The notes under the pieces: model-generated
What the model saw: only the letters and a program-made list of their open reading frames with translations
What the model was told of the DNA's origin: nothing
Database searches by the model: none
Position numbers and translations under genes: made by a program
In this document: positions 37,501 through 52,500 of the stretch, piece by piece
Layout of the letters: each line of letters starts with the position of its first letter
Position numbering within the stretch: the first letter of the stretch is position 1
Assembly: GCA_001464765.1 (NCBI GenBank)
Contig: LNDV01000015.1
Location: 62,001-126,000 of the forward strand
DNA length: 64,000 nucleotides
Reading direction: 5' to 3'
Origin: Betaproteobacteria bacterium Ga0077526
GTDB lineage: Bacteria > Pseudomonadota > Gammaproteobacteria > Burkholderiales > Ga0077523

Positions 37501-40500
37501 GGCCCCGTTCGCCATCGATATGACGGCGCCGCGCGCCGATCTGCAGGTGGAGATCGTCGACGCCCCGCCGAACGCGCGCGGTGGCGAGACCATGGTGGTG
37601 AGCTGGCGGGTGCGCAATGCCGGCGATGCCGCCACCGACGTCAATCAATGGCGCGACACCGTCTACCTGTCCGCCGATGCCATCCTCGATGCCGGTGACG
37701 TCCGGCTTGCCGAAGCGCTCCGCAACGGCGTCGTGAACGCCGGCGGCACCTACACGTCCAGCGCAACCGTGTTCGCCCCGAACAACCTCACGGGGTCGTA
37801 CTACGTCATCGTCGTGGCGGACAGCGACAACCGAGTCTTCGAAGGCTCGGCCGAGTCCAACAACCTCGGCATCACCGCACAGGCGTCCGGCCTCTCACCC
37901 GCCCCGGTGGCCGACCTGCGCGTCGAGGCTGTCTCGCTGCCCGAGGGCGGCGTGCCCGGCACCCAGCGCACGGTGCAGTGGACGGTGCGCAACGCCGGAG
38001 ACCTGCAGGCGACGGGGTCCTGGGTCGATCGCGTCTACCTGTCCGCTACCGGTACGCTAACCGGCGCCATCCAGGTCGCCAACACGAGCATCGTCCGCAC
38101 TCTCGCTCCCGGCGAGACGTACGAGGCTTCCGCGACCTTCGCGCTGCCCGACGCTGCAGACGGCGACTACCGCGTCCTCGTCTTCACCGACGCCACGCAG
38201 CGTGTGTACGAGGTGCCGAACGAGGACAACAACACGCGCGCCACGGACGGTTCTCTGGGCATCGTGCATCCCGACCTCGTGGTGGACGCCGTCCGTGCCG
38301 TGGCGTCGGGCCAGTCGGGCGCGACCATCGACATTGCCTGGGACGCCCGCAACGCCGGCACCAGCACGCTCGACGCCTCCTGGGCCGATGGCATCTACCT
38401 GTCGCGCGATGCCATCTTCGATGCGAACGATCGGCTCATCGGCTCCCTCGACAGCACCCGCACGCTCGCGGCCGGGCAGGGTTACACCGCCACGACGCAG
38501 GTGGAGATCCCCATCGACGCCACCGGGGAGTACTTCGTCCTCGTCGTCGCCGATCGCGCCAACGCCGTGCGCGAACTCAACGCCGAGAACAACAACGCGG
38601 CGTCGAAGGCCTTCGCGGTGGACCTCGCGCCGTACGCCGACCTCGTCGTGTCCGACGTCATCGCGCCGCCGCTGTCCATCGGTGACCCGGTGTCGGTGAC
38701 GGTGTCCTGGAAAGTGACCAACCAGGGCAACGGCGCGGGCCGCACCACCCGGTGGACCGACGCCGTGGTCGCCTCGACCGATGCCATCGCGGGCAACGGC
38801 GACGACCGCATCCTCGGCCGCTTCACCCACGACGGCGCACTGGCGGTGGGAGGCAGCTACGCACGCACCGAAACCTTCCTGCTGCCCGCCCGCTTCGAGG
38901 GGCGCTACACGCTGTTCGTCCGCAGCGACATCGACGGCGACGTGTTCGAGAACGCCCTGGAGGCGAACAACTCGGCGGCGTTCGCGGCGCCCTTCGACGT
39001 GATGTTCATTCCGTATGCGGACCTCGTCGTGGACGAGGTGGTGCCCGTGTCGGACGCCTTCAGCGGCCAGACGCTCCAGGTGCGCTGGACGGTCAGCAAC
39101 GAGGGCATCGGCCTCACCGACCGCGAGCAGTGGACCGACCGCGTGTACCTGAGCCCCAATGCCGACGGCAGCCAGCGCACGCTGCTGGAGAGCTTCACGC
39201 ACATCGGCTTCCTGTCGCCGGACGGTTCGTACACCCGGACCGCCACCGTGCGCCTGCCGGACGGCATCGCCGGCCGCTATTCGCTCGTGGTCGATACGGG
39301 CGGACCCTTCGAGTTCGTCTACGGCACCAACAACAGCCGCGTGTCGGCGCAGTTCGACGTGGCGCTCACGCCGCCGCCCGACCTCGTCGTGACGTCCATC
39401 ATCTCGCCGGAAACCGCACCGGAAGGCTCGTCCATCGACGTGACGTGGACCGTGCTCAATCAGGGCCAGGGTCCCGCGGAAGGGACGTGGGTCGATGCCG
39501 TGTACCTGCGCAAGTTCGGCGACACCGGCGCCGGCACGCAGATCGGCACCTACACCTTCCAGGGGCCCCTCGCCGCGGGGCAGTCATACACGCGCCGCGA
39601 ACAGGTGGTGGTGCCGCTGCACACCAGCGACCGCTACGAGATCCTCGTGCGCACCGATGCGCAGGGCGTCGTGTACGAGCACACCCGCGAGGACAACAAC
39701 CAGTCCACGGACGACACGCAGATTTCGGTGTCGGTGCTGCCGCGGCCGGACCTCCAGGTGGCCGATGTCTTCGGCCCCGACGTGGTCGACGCCGGCGGGA
39801 CTGCGTCCATCGAGTTCATCGTGATCAACCAGGGATCGCGGCCCACCACCTCGCCCAACTGGAACGACCGCGTCTACCTGTCGCTCGACGACAAGATCAC
39901 TTCCGACGACGTGCTGGTGAGCAGCCTCACCAACGGCGCCGCTCTCGAACCCGGCGATCAGTACCGCACGGTGTCCACCACCTTCCAGGTGCCCAAGCGC
40001 TTCCGCGGGACGGTCTACGCCATCGTGTCGGCCGACCACGGCGGCGCCGTGGACGAATGGCCCAACGACGGCAACAACGTGCGCCTGAAGCCCATCTTCG
40101 TGAACCCGTGGCCCTTCGCGGACCTCGTGGTGAGCAACGTCGTGGCGCCGGTGCAGGCCTTCGAGGGCAACCAGATCGAAGTGCGCTACACGGTGACCAA
40201 CCTCGGGAGCGGTCCGTCCGACATCGGCACCTGGACCGAACAGATCTGGCTCACCAAGGACAAGAACCGTCCGCATCCCGGCCAGGGCGACGTGCAGCTC
40301 ACGAGCTTCACCTACAACGGCGGGGCGCTCGCGCGAAACGCCGGCTACGACCGCGTCGTGACGGTGAACCTGCCGGACAGCGTGGTCTCCGGCACCTACT
40401 ACATCACGCCGTGGGTGGACCCGTTCGCGCAAGTGCTCGAGGACACCCTCGCGATCAACGTCAATCCGGATGATCCGAACGAGGTCAACAACAACAACTA

Positions 40501-43500
40501 CAAGGCCCGCGCGATCGACCTCATCGGCATCCCGCCGATCATCCTGCACCCGGACCTCGAGGTGCAGACGGTCACGGCCGAGCCGGTGGAGTTCGGCGGC
40601 GAGCAGTACACCTTCTCGTGGACCGTCGCCAACAAGGGCCAGGGCCCGGCGTCCGGCGGCTGGCTCGATCAGGTTTACCTGTCCGACAACGCGGTGCTCG
40701 ATGCCCCGGGCGCCAAGCAGTTCCATCTGGGCAACTTCGACCCGGTGCGGGCACTCAACCCGAACGAGGCCTACACCAACACGCAGACGGTGTGGCTGGA
40801 GCCGACGGCGAAGGGTCAGTACCTGCATGTCCGGCTGCGCACGGTGGAGTTGCGGCCTGCCGATCTGGTGCCCGCCAACAACACCAATCACACGACCACG
40901 ATCGTCACCGATCGCATTCCCGACCTGAAGGTGACGAGCGTCGTGCCCGAGGCCTCCGCCTTCTCGGGCGACAAGACCGTCATCCGCTACACGGTCAAAA
41001 ACGATTCCGACCAGCCCATCTGGCGCCAGACGCAGTACTGGACCGACAAGATCTACCTCTCGAAGGACCCGGTCTGGATTCCGGACGATCGCCGCGTCAC
41101 GCTGCTCACCACCGTCCAGCAGCCGAACACGGGTTCGCTCGCGGCCGGCGCCAGCTATACGCGTGACGTCGAAGTCACGCTGCCGGCGGGCATCGAAGGC
41201 CAGTACTACGTCTACGTGTTCGCCAACGTGGATCCGCGCGGCCTGCCCGGCGATCTGCCCTTCCCGGTGGAAAGCGGCGACGGCGCCTTCAAGGTGGGCG
41301 ACCCGTTCGAGTACTACTACAGCCGCGCCTACGAACTGTCCCGCAACAACATGGGGCAGGCCCCGCTGCCCGTGGTCTACCGCGAGCCCGATCTGCGCGT
41401 GACCAATCTACAGGTGCCGCCTTCCATCGCGGCAGGCAGCACCGTCGACGTGACCTTCACGGTGACGAACGTGGGCAACCGCGACACGCGCCAGCGGGAG
41501 TGGATCGATCGCGTGGTGCTGTCCTTCGACTCGTCGCTCGACGTGTTCGATGCGCTTCTGCGCGATGAGACGAACCCGGCTCGGCCCGTGGTGGCGGAGT
41601 TCACCCGGCGCGACATTCTGAAAGCCGGCGAGTCGTATACCGCGACCGTCAAGATCACCGTGCCCTTCGACATCGACGGCGACTTCCACGTGATCGCGAT
41701 GACGGACGCGAGCGTGACTGGATCGCCCTTCAACGGCTCCAACATCTCGCCACGTTTCGCGGGCCTGCGCACGGTGGATGACCGCGTGCCGGAGTTCCAG
41801 GGCGAGGGCAACAACATCACGACGAAGGCCGTCACCATTACGCCGTTCGTCGCGCCCGACCTCCAGGTGACCCAGCTCGGCGTGCCGCTGCGGGCGATCC
41901 GCGGCCAGGGTTTCGACCTGAGCTACACGGTGAGCAACCTCGGGGGCTCCACACCGCCGCAGCAGACCACCTGGGAAGACCTGGTGTACCTGTCGCGCGA
42001 TGCCTTCCTCGACACCCGTGCGGACCGCTTCATCACGTCGATCCGGCGCGAGAACGGTCTCGCGGCCGGCGCCAGCTATCAGATCGACCGCACCTTCACC
42101 GTGCCGACCGATCTCGCGACCGAGGCCTACTACGTGTTCGTGGTCACCGACCCGAACCGCTACGACGCCCGCGGTGCCGTGTTCGAGGGCGACAACGAGC
42201 GCAACAACCAGCGCGTGAGCGCGGTGCCGATGGTGATCGAACTGCCGCCGCCGAGCGACCTCGCGGTCATCGACGTGGACGTCCCCGCGCAGGCGCGCTC
42301 GGGCGAACCCATCGTGATCGGCTGGACCGTGAAGAACCAGAGCGGCGTCGCGGCGACGGGGTCCTGGACCGACTCGCTGTTCCTCTCCGAGGACGCCACC
42401 TGGGACATCAACGACCGGCCGCTGGGCCGCGGCAGCTACAGCGGCACACTGGGCGCCGGTGAGTCCTACACGCTGGAACTGGAAACGCTGCTGCCCGGCA
42501 CCGCGCCGGGTCGCTACCGTGTGATTGTCCGCACCGACATCTTCAACCAGGTGCACGAAGGCGTGGACGAGGCGAACAACCGCACGGCTTCGCCGGAGGA
42601 CCTGCAGGTCGCCGTGGACGAACTGCTGATCGGCACGCCGCTCGCCACCGTCCTCGCCAACGGCCAGGAGAAGCTCTACCAGATCACGGTGCCGCGCGAC
42701 CAGACGCTGCGCATCACACTCGACGCCGGCGACGGCCAGAGCGCCAACGAAATCTTCGTTCGCCACGACCGCGTGCCGACCTCGGCGGTGTACGACGCCA
42801 CCTACACCGGCCCGCTGTCCAGCGACCTCACGGCGATCGTGCCGTCCACCGAACCCGGCACGTACTACGTGCTCGTGCGCAACTTCCGCGCGGGGGCGAC
42901 CGGCGCGCCGGTGCGCATCCTCGCGGAGCTGCTGCCGCTGGTCATCACCGACGTGCACACCGACGTGGGCGGCGATAGCAAGTTCGTCACGACCACCATC
43001 TCCGGCGCGCAGTTCCAGGACAACGCGATCGTCAAGCTCGTGCGTCCCGGTATCGCCGAGTACGAGCCCATCGTCTGGGACGTCGTCGACAGCACGAAGA
43101 TCATCGCCAAGTTCGACTTCACCGGCGCGCCCCACGGTCTGTACGACCTGAAGGTCATCAACCCGAACGGCGACACCGCCGTCGTGCCCTACCGCTTCCT
43201 GGTGGAGCGCGCGATCGAGCCGGACGTCACCATCGGCCTGGGCGGCCCGCGGGTCATCCTCGCGGGCGATCAGGCCACGTACTCGGTGGCGCTGCAGAGC
43301 ACCTCGAACATCGATACGCCCTACACCTACTTCGAAGTGGGTGTGCCGCAGCTCAACCTGAACCCCATCGTCTACGGCCTGCCGTACCTGGAGTTCTTCA
43401 CCAACGTCCGCGGCACGCCCGAAGGCGCGGAAGGCTCCGCCAACGCCGCGGTACCGTGGGCGCAGCTGGAATCCATCACCAACACCATCGGCCAGCTCGC

Positions 43501-46500
43501 GACCTCCGGCTTCCTGTACGACATGCCGGCGGATGGCTTCGGCGGGTTCACCTTCAACGTCGCGACGTACCCCGGCCTGAAGGAGCTGCACGAGCGCGCT
43601 TTCGACCAGTTCCGCGCACGCATGGCAGCACAGTTCCCCGACCTCGACGAGAAGCTCGCCGACGGGCCGGCTGGCATCGGCGCATGGTGGGACGCCCTCA
43701 AGTCCAAGGCCGACGAGATGGCTCCGGGCCTCGGCGCGGTGATGGACCAGATCGACTTCGTGCAGATGTACAACGAGAACGAGGCGGTGCCGGACGAGTG
43801 CGTGATCCCGTTCATCCCGTTCCGGTTCCATATCTACGCCAGCTCCACGAGCATGACGCGCGAGGAGTTCGTCGCGTTCCAGTCTCAGAAGGCGCGCGAT
43901 CTGCGTCTCGCGCTGTTCGAAGCGGAGGAGGCGCCTGCTGCGCTGCTCGCGCTGGCCGCCAACGAGAACGACTGGGTCAACCTCTACCTTGCTGCGCTGG
44001 AACAGGCGGAACTGCTGCGCCCCGACGGTGCCGTGCCGCCGATCCGCACGCAGCAGCACATCGTGAGCCTGATGAGCATCATCGCCTCGGGCATCCTCTT
44101 CGGCCCGGCGGGCGGGGAGATCCGCAGCGACGGCGACCTGCTCGGCTTCTTCGAGAAGGTGCGCGAGCTGTACGGCCACGACCAGGACCGTCTGGCGGAT
44201 ATCGAGTACTGGGACCCGCGGCAGAGCGATTGCTACGAAGGCGAAGTGCCCGTACCCGCCATTCCCGAGTTCGCCGATTACGACCTCGGATTCTCGCAGG
44301 AGACCCACTTCGAGGCCTTCCGCATCTACGTGCCGTGGATGCCCTTCGAGAATCGCGGGGACGGCCTGCCGCTGGAATTCCAGATCAACGGGCCCGAGCC
44401 CGTGGGCGGCGACGAATTCGTCGCGCTCGACTTCTCGCGCTATCTGTCCGGCCGCGCAGGCGGCACCGGTCGCCTCGCGTCCGTCACGGGGCCGCAGACC
44501 TTCGACACCCAGGGCTGGCTGCCGACGGGGCAGGCGCTGCCCTACACCGTGCGCTTCGAGAACAGCGCGGCGGCGTCCAGCCATGTGAACGAAGTGCGCA
44601 TCGTCACGGCGCTCGACGCCGATCTCGACGCGCGCTCCTTCGAGCTGGGCGACATCACCATCGGTGACATCACCATCGACGTGCCCGAGGGCCGTTCGCT
44701 GTTCCAGGGTGAGTTCGACTTCACGGCGACGCGCGGCTTCCTGCTGCGGGTGAGCGCGGGGGTCGACCTTTACCAGGAGACGCCGTCGGCCACGTGGCTC
44801 ATCCAGGCCATCGATCCGCTCACGGGCGAGCTGCTGCAGGACACCACGCGCGGGCTGCTGAAGCCCAACGACGCGCTGGGCGGCGGCGCCGGATTCGTGA
44901 GCTACACGGTGGAGGCTGCCGATACGGCGCGCACCGGTTCGTTCATCTCGACGCAGGCCCGCGTGCTGTTCGACACGCAGGCGCCGGAAGACACCACCAT
45001 CCTCGAGTACCTTGTGGACGGCGAAGCGCCCATCACGACGCTCGACGCCTCCCGCATCGGCACCACCGACAACTACACGCTGTCGTGGACCGCGGAGGAC
45101 GACGAAGGCGGTTCGGGCTTCAAGCACCTCACGCTCTACGTCGCCACCGACGGCGGCGACTTCAAGATCTGGCAGAAGCAGATCACCGCGGCGGACGGCA
45201 GCCTGGTCTTCACGGGCGAGGCCGGCCACACCTACGAGTTCCTCGCGCTGTCGACCGATGTGTCCGGCAACCGCGAGACGCCCATCGCCGGTGTCAACGC
45301 CGTGGCGGACGGCTCCGGGGTGAACCTCGGCGCGCTGCCCACCGTGCCCGGCACCACGCCGCCCAACTTCGGCATCGCGCCGACCCCGGCGCCGGAACCC
45401 TCGACCAACGCGCTGTTCCTCGCGGCGCAGGCGGCCATTCCGAACGCGAACCCGCTCACCCGCGTGTCGGAGTTCGACAAGGTGCTGCGGCCGTTCGCAG
45501 CGCAGTCCTTCGTCACCGGCATCGCCCCGAGCCACGGCAGCATCGCGCCGATGGCCATCGCCGAGACGCCGGACGGCAACTACATCATCTCCGGTGGCGC
45601 CAATCGCGGTGACCTCTACCGCGTCACGCGGGAAGGCGGCCCGGCGGGTCTGCCGTGGGCGAGCCTCGACAGCCCGGTGTTCAACCTGGCCTTCGACAGC
45701 CAGGGCCGGCTTTGGGCGACCACGGGCGGCGGCGCGCTGCTGGAACTCGATGCCGACACCGGCGCGGTCATCGCCCGCCACGGCGACGGCATCACCATCG
45801 CGCTCGCGGTGGAGCCGGAGACCGACCGGCTGTTCGTCTCGACCAACTCCGGCGTGCAGATCTTCGATCCCGAGACCGGCCACTTCACGCAGTACAGCCG
45901 TGACCGCAACCTGCGCGTGGGCAGCCTCGCTTTCGACGACTCGGGCGACCTCTGGGCCGTCACCTGGCCCGACCGCAAGCAGGTGGTGCGCTTCACCGAG
46001 CAGCGGCGTGCGGAGATCATGCTGGAGTTCGACTCCGACATCGACTCGCTCGCCTTCGGCGAGAAGGGCACGGCGCTGGAGGGCCTGCTGTTCGTTTCGC
46101 ACAACGCAGGGCCCATTTCGCGCACCGGCGCGGCCGCCGACGAGTCGGAACTCACCATGGTGGACGTTGCCACGCTGAAGCGCGTGGCCGTAGCCCAGGG
46201 TGGCACGCGCGGCGACGTCGTGTTCGCGACCTCGGACGGGCGCCTGCTCATCAGCCAGTCGCATCAGGTCGACGTGGTGAATCCGGTGTTCGCGCCGAGT
46301 GTCGTCGCCACCTATCCGCCCGCCGGCGCGATCGTGCCGCTGCCGCTGCCCTTCATCTCCGTGGTGTTCAACCAGGACATGTTCGCGGGCGACGCCAATC
46401 TCGCGGGCAGCGTGCTGAACGCGGCCAACTATCAGCTGCGCGGCGCCGTCACCGGCGTCCAGACCGTGCAGTCGGTGCAGTACGACGCGCAGGCGCGCAC

Positions 46501-49500
46501 GGCGCTTCTCACCTTCGGCAACCTGCTGCCCGACGACTACACGCTCACCGTGCGGGACGACGTGTCGAGCGTCTTCGGTCAGCCGCTCGCGGCGGACTTC
46601 ACCACGCAGTTCGACGCGGTGAGCGATCTCTCGGCCTATCTCGACATCACCTTCGGCCTCACGCGCTACGACCGTTCCCTCGGGACCGTCTCGTACGACG
46701 TGACGATCACCAACCGCGGCGACACCGACATCCTCCTGCCGGCGCTGCTCACGCTCGACCCGCGCGACAACTACGCCGGCGTGCCCAGGGAGGCCATGGG
46801 CCGCACCGATGACGGCCGCTGGATGATCGACCTCGCGGACAACCTGCCCGCGAGCGGGCGCCTCGCGCCCGGCGCGACCACCACCGGGCACACGGTGTCC
46901 GTGGCCACGCCCGACCGCCGCCGGGTGGAGTTCTCCACTTCCGTCGCGGCCGCGACGCAGCTCAACCGCGCGCCGGAATTCACCTCCGAACCGCCGCTCG
47001 AGGCGGTGGCCGGGACGCTCTACACCTACCAGGCGGCCGCCACCGATCCCGACGGTCATCCGATCGTGTACTTCCTGCTGTCGGGTCCGGCGGGCATGAC
47101 GATGGACAGCACGACCGGTCTCGTGTCGTGGCAGGTGGGGGCCGAAGTGCGCGCCGCCGAGGCCGTGGTCCTGCAGAGTTTCGACAGCCGGGGTGCGACC
47201 GCGCTCCAGCGCTTCGTCCTCGACGTCGCCGGTGGCAACACCGCGCCGGAATTCCTCGCGGTGCCGACCCAGGTGGAAGGCCGCGAAGGCGTGGCCGTGG
47301 AGTTCAACGTGGTGGTGCGCGATGCCGATCAGGACTCGCTCACCCTCTGGGCCGACAACCTGCCGGCCGGCGCGACCTTCAGCGCCGCGACCCGCACCTT
47401 CACGTGGATGCCCGGCTTCGAGTCCGCCGGCACCTTCGAGGACGTGCGCTTCTTCGCGTCCGACGGCGTGTCCGTCACCAACGTGGCGGTGGACATCCTC
47501 ATCGCCGAGGGCTACCGCACGCCGGAACTCATCAAGCCGGCGGACCGCACGGTCCGCGAGGGCGACACCGTGCGCTTCTTCCTGCAGGGGACGGGCGACG
47601 AGACCCGCGAGCTGGTTTACTCGAGCCCGGTGCTGCCCTGGGGCGCGAAGCTCAATTCGGCGAGCGGCCTGTTCGAATGGACGCCGCTCTTCACGCAGGC
47701 CGGGGAGTACGACATTCCCTTCAGCGTGAGCGACGGCACCTATCGCTACACCGTCAGCACGCGCATCACGGTGACCAACACCAACGGCGCGCCGGTGTTC
47801 GACCCGCAGGAAGGCTGGGAGGTCTTCGAGGGCCAGCCGCTCACCATCAAGATGTTCGCGTTCGACCCGGACAATCCGTTCTACGAGCCCGCATTCCGCG
47901 ACCTCGACGGCAACGTGATCGATCTCGCCCAGACGCCGCGTACCGTCACCGTCACGGCGGGCACGCTGCCGCCCGGCGCGAGCTTCGATCCGGAAACCCT
48001 CGACTTCACCTGGCGCCCCGGTGCGACCCAGGCCGGCCTGTACGAGGTGACGTTCACCGCCGTAGACAACGGGGACGGCACGGGCACAACGCTTACCGAC
48101 ACCATCGTCGTGCCGATCCGCGTGCTCAACCTGAACCGCACGCCCGTGCTCCAGCCCATCGACAACGTGCAGCTCGACCGCGGCACGGTGCGGGAGATCC
48201 TCGTCCGCGCCACCGATCCGGAGGGCGGGCGCATCACGCTCCAGGCCACGAGCGAGCAGCCGGGCTTCCCGCTGCCGTCGTTCATGCAGTTCACGGACAA
48301 CGGCGACGGTACCGGTCGGCTGCGCATTGCCCCGGGCGTGGGCGACCGCGGCGAGCACGCCGTGCGCATCATCGCCATCGACGACGGCGACGGTGCCGCG
48401 CCGCAGTCCTCGTCGTATGTCTTCATCGTCGACGTGGAAAGCGCCAACGAGCCGCCGATCCTCGGCTACCTCGGCGACATCGTCGCGGTGGCGGGCCAGA
48501 TGATCCAGATCCCCGTGCGCGTGAGCGACATGGACCAGGATGCGCTGACCTACGGCATCACCGGTCTGCCTTCCGGCGCCACCATCACGCCCACGGCGGT
48601 CTATGGCCGGGCACTCCTCACCTGGACGCCGCAGACGGCCAACATCGGCAGCTTCGATGCGACCGTCACTGTGAGGGATACCGGCAACGGTGGCGTGGCC
48701 GCCGTCGCCTCCGCGACCGACACCTTCCGTCTCGTGGTCCGCGCCGCGAACACCGCACCGGTGCTGCTGCCCGTCGGGGACAAGCAGGTCACCGAAGGCC
48801 AGCCGCTCACCTTCCGTCTGCGGGCGACCGATGCGGAGAGCGACACCGTCAGCTTCTTCGCGGACCAGCTGCCGCCCGGCGCGCGGCTCGACTCCGCCAC
48901 CGGCGACTTCAGCTGGACGCCCGCGCGCAACAGCGCCGGCACCTACCGGATCGTGTTCACGGCCACTGACGGCAGCGGTGCCAGCACCGAAGCCATCGAC
49001 ATCGTCGTCGCGAACGCCAACCAGCTGCCCGTGTTCGTGCCCATGATCCCGCAGCTCGCCCGCGAAGGCGCCGAGCTGATCTTCACGATCGTTGCCGGGG
49101 ATGCCGACGGCGACCCTATCGTCCTCGGGGCGAGCCGCGGTTTGCCCGAGGGCGCGCTGTTCGTGGCGAACCGGGGCGAGTTCCAGTGGACGCCGGGCTT
49201 CGGCCAGGCAGGCGAGCACGTCATCACCTTCACCGCCGCCGATCCGAGCGGCACGCCCGTCAACTACGACGTGGTGGTGCGCGTGGCCAACGTGAACCGC
49301 GCGCCGGTGCTGGACGACTCCGACCACAGTTTCCTCATCGGGGAGCGGCGCGAGTTCGTCATCCGCGCGACGGACCCCGATGCCGGCACCGACCTCTCGT
49401 TCCGCGCGCTCGGTCTGCCCGAGGGGGCGACGCTCGATACGGACACCGGCAAGCTCGTGTGGACGCCGGGCCCAGGCCAGGCAGGCGAATACCTCGTCAC

Positions 49501-52500
49501 GCTGATCGCCGACGACGGCGAAGCCATCGACCGCCAGTCCATCGTGCTGCGGGCTTCGCTCGAACCGCTGCCGCCCACGCTGCTCGTGGAACTCACGCCC
49601 GGATTCCCGGCACTGCCCGGTCAGAGCGTGCTGCTCCACGCCATCGCGGACAGTTTCTCCGACATCGCCTCCCTGCGCGTGTTCGTGGCGGGGCAGGAGA
49701 TCGCCCTGGACGCCAATGGCCGCGCCTTCATCAGCTCGGCCACGCCGGGCAAGGTGCAGGTGCGCGCGGTGGCCACCGATGTGGACGGTGGCGTTGCCGA
49801 ACGCATCCTCTCGTTCAAGGTGCGGGACCCCGCGGACAAGAGCGCGCCGGTCGCCGTGTTCGCGACCAACGTGTCGCAGGCTCGCCTCACCGACGCGGCA
49901 CTCACCGTCAACGCCACGGTCGCCGACACCAATCTCGATTTCTGGAAGCTGGAGCTGTCCGCGGACGGCGTCCACTGGCAGACGCTGGGCGAAGGCGAGA
50001 CGCCGCAGGACGGCGCCCTCGCGCAGATCGACGGGCGCCGCCACGCGAACGGCTTCTATCAGCTGCGCCTCACCGCCAAGGACATCAGCGGCCGCACGAC
50101 CGTGACGTCGACGACGCTGGAGATCGACACCGCGACCAAGCTGGACCAGTACCGCCGCGGCGATACGGACATCACCGTCGATCTCGGCGGCGTCAGCTAT
50201 GCGCTGCGCCGGCAGTACGACTCGCTCGGCGAGGCCGGGGCCTTCGGCAGCGGCTGGACCTTCCCGGGTCGCGACCTCGATTTCGAATCGAACGTGCCGG
50301 CCACCGGCCGCGAGCATCTCGGTGTGTTCAACGCCTACGGCGACGGCACCAGGGTGTACCTCACGCTGCCCAACGGCGAGCGCGCCGGCTTCTCCTTCAC
50401 GCCGACGGAAGTGCTGGTGGGCGGGGTCAAGTTCTACCGCGCGGCCTGGGCCGCGGACAACGGCAGCGGCTACGAACTGCGCTCCGCCGACACGCTGCTC
50501 ACCAAGGCGGGCGGCAAGTACTACATCACCACCACGTCGCATCCCTACAACCCGCAGGCACCCTCGGCCACCGGCACGGACTTCACGCTCGTGGCGCCGG
50601 ACGGCACCCGGTACCTGCTGGACGCGGACCAGGGCGTGCAGGAGATCGTCACGCCCGCCGGACGCCGCCTGTTCGTGAGCGACAACGGCGTCACCGCCGA
50701 GAACGGCGCAACGCTCACCTTCCTGCGCGACGCCGAGGGCCGCATCGCCCGCGCGGTTGCGCCGGATGGCACGACCATCACGTATCTGTACGACGAGGAC
50801 GGCCAGCTCATCGCGTCGCGCAACCTCAGCACCGGTGCGGGCGTGCGCTATGCGTACGAACAGGACCGGCTCGTGAGCGTCGTGGCTGTGGGGGCGCCTG
50901 GCGTTTCCATCGACTACGCCGCCAACGGCACCGTGACGGTCCAGCCCGTGGTCGCCGATCTGGGCGGGGCTGCCCAGTTCACCGGCCGCACGATCGAGGG
51001 CGACCTCGGCGCCGGGGAGAAGGACCGCTACACCTTCAGCGTGCGGGCGAGCGAGATCCGCTCGACCGCCGGCGGGCAGCTCATCCTGCGTGCCGTGGTC
51101 GAAGGCGTGAACGGTCTCGAAGCGGAAGCCCCGGCCATCGCCGGGCTGACCGTGCTGTCGGTGCAGCGCACGGCCGGTCGCGTGGTGACGCTCTACGCCG
51201 TCACCGAGGAAGGCATGTACTCCGCCGCAGTGTCGGGCCGCAATGGCACGACGGGCGGCTACCGCCTCTCGCTCTCCATCGCCGGTGACCTGAACCTCGA
51301 CGGCACCGTGAATGGCGTCGACAGCGGCTTGTCGGACGCCGGCGGTGCAACTGCCGACGTGGATGGCGACGGCATCGCCAACCGCACCGACCGCCAGATC
51401 GTCTTCGCCAACTTCGGTGTCGCGAAGAACGTGGGTCCGCAGATCGCGGCGACCATGCCGGTGGTGTTCACCCACGAAGCCCTGCAGGTGTTCGTGGACC
51501 TCGGCCAGGTCGCAGCCGACCCCGACGGCGACCGCGTGTATTACCGGGTGCTCGACGCCGAGAACGGCACGGCGGCGCTGTCGGCCGACGGGCGCTTCGT
51601 CGTCTTCACGCCCAATGTGGGCTTCTCGGGCCAGACGAGTTTCACCATCACGGCGGACGACGGCTTCAACAGCTCGCCGGAAGTGGATGTGCCGGTCACG
51701 GTGAGCAGCGCACCGCTCACGAACATCGACTTCTCGATCCGTCGGATGCTCGTCGATGTGGGCGACACCAAGGTGATCCGCGTGATCGGCGACTTCGCCG
51801 ATCAGCAGGACGTCATGCTGCCGCTCGAGTACGTGAACGCCCGGGTGCTCGATACGAGCATCGCGTCGCTCACGCCGCAGGGCCTCATGACCGCCCTCAA
51901 GGACGGCCATACGGTCCTCACCGCGTCGCGCGGTGCGGCGTCGGCCGCCACGGTGGTCGGCGTGGGCCGTCCGACCAACGGCGAGCTGATGATCTCGCGC
52001 GTCCTCGGGATCGACGCGTATCCCGACGCCGTCACCATCGTCCCGCAGGGCGGGACGCGGCAGATCGTCACCAGCCTCGGCGCCGGCCAGCAGACCTTCA
52101 TCACCGAGGCGAGTCATGGCACGCGCTATGTCGTGGGCAACAGCGCCGTGGCCACGGTCACGGCCGACGGTCTCATCCGCGCGGTGGGCGAAGGCGAGAC
52201 GACCGTCACCGTGATTTACGCCTACGGCGAGGAAGTCATCCAGGTGAAGGTGGAGCCGCCGCTGTCCACCACGGGTACGGCGACCGTCGGCGCCGAGGGT
52301 GGCGTCGTGGCCAACGCCGAAGGTGTCATGGCGGCGTTCGGCCCGGGCCAGATCACGGGCAATGCGGTCGTCACGCTGGAGACCGTTGCCGAGGACGACC
52401 TGTCTCTCGCGCTGCCGTCCAGTCCCACCGGCGAGACGACGTTCGGCTACCTGGGCGCGGTCGACATCGGTGTCACGGGCGGCACGATCAACGGACCCAT

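Noticed and set aside
25700..42616. Long identical DNA repeats that could signal recent duplication or misassembly
   Set aside because: Repeat units are diverged at many positions at the DNA level; only short phrases recur, so the array is old and should assemble reliably.
50126..50948. An RHS toxin-delivery system
   Set aside because: Only about 275 residues of YD-like sequence are present. There is no PxxxxDPxGL cleavage site, no polymorphic toxin tip and no immunity gene downstream.
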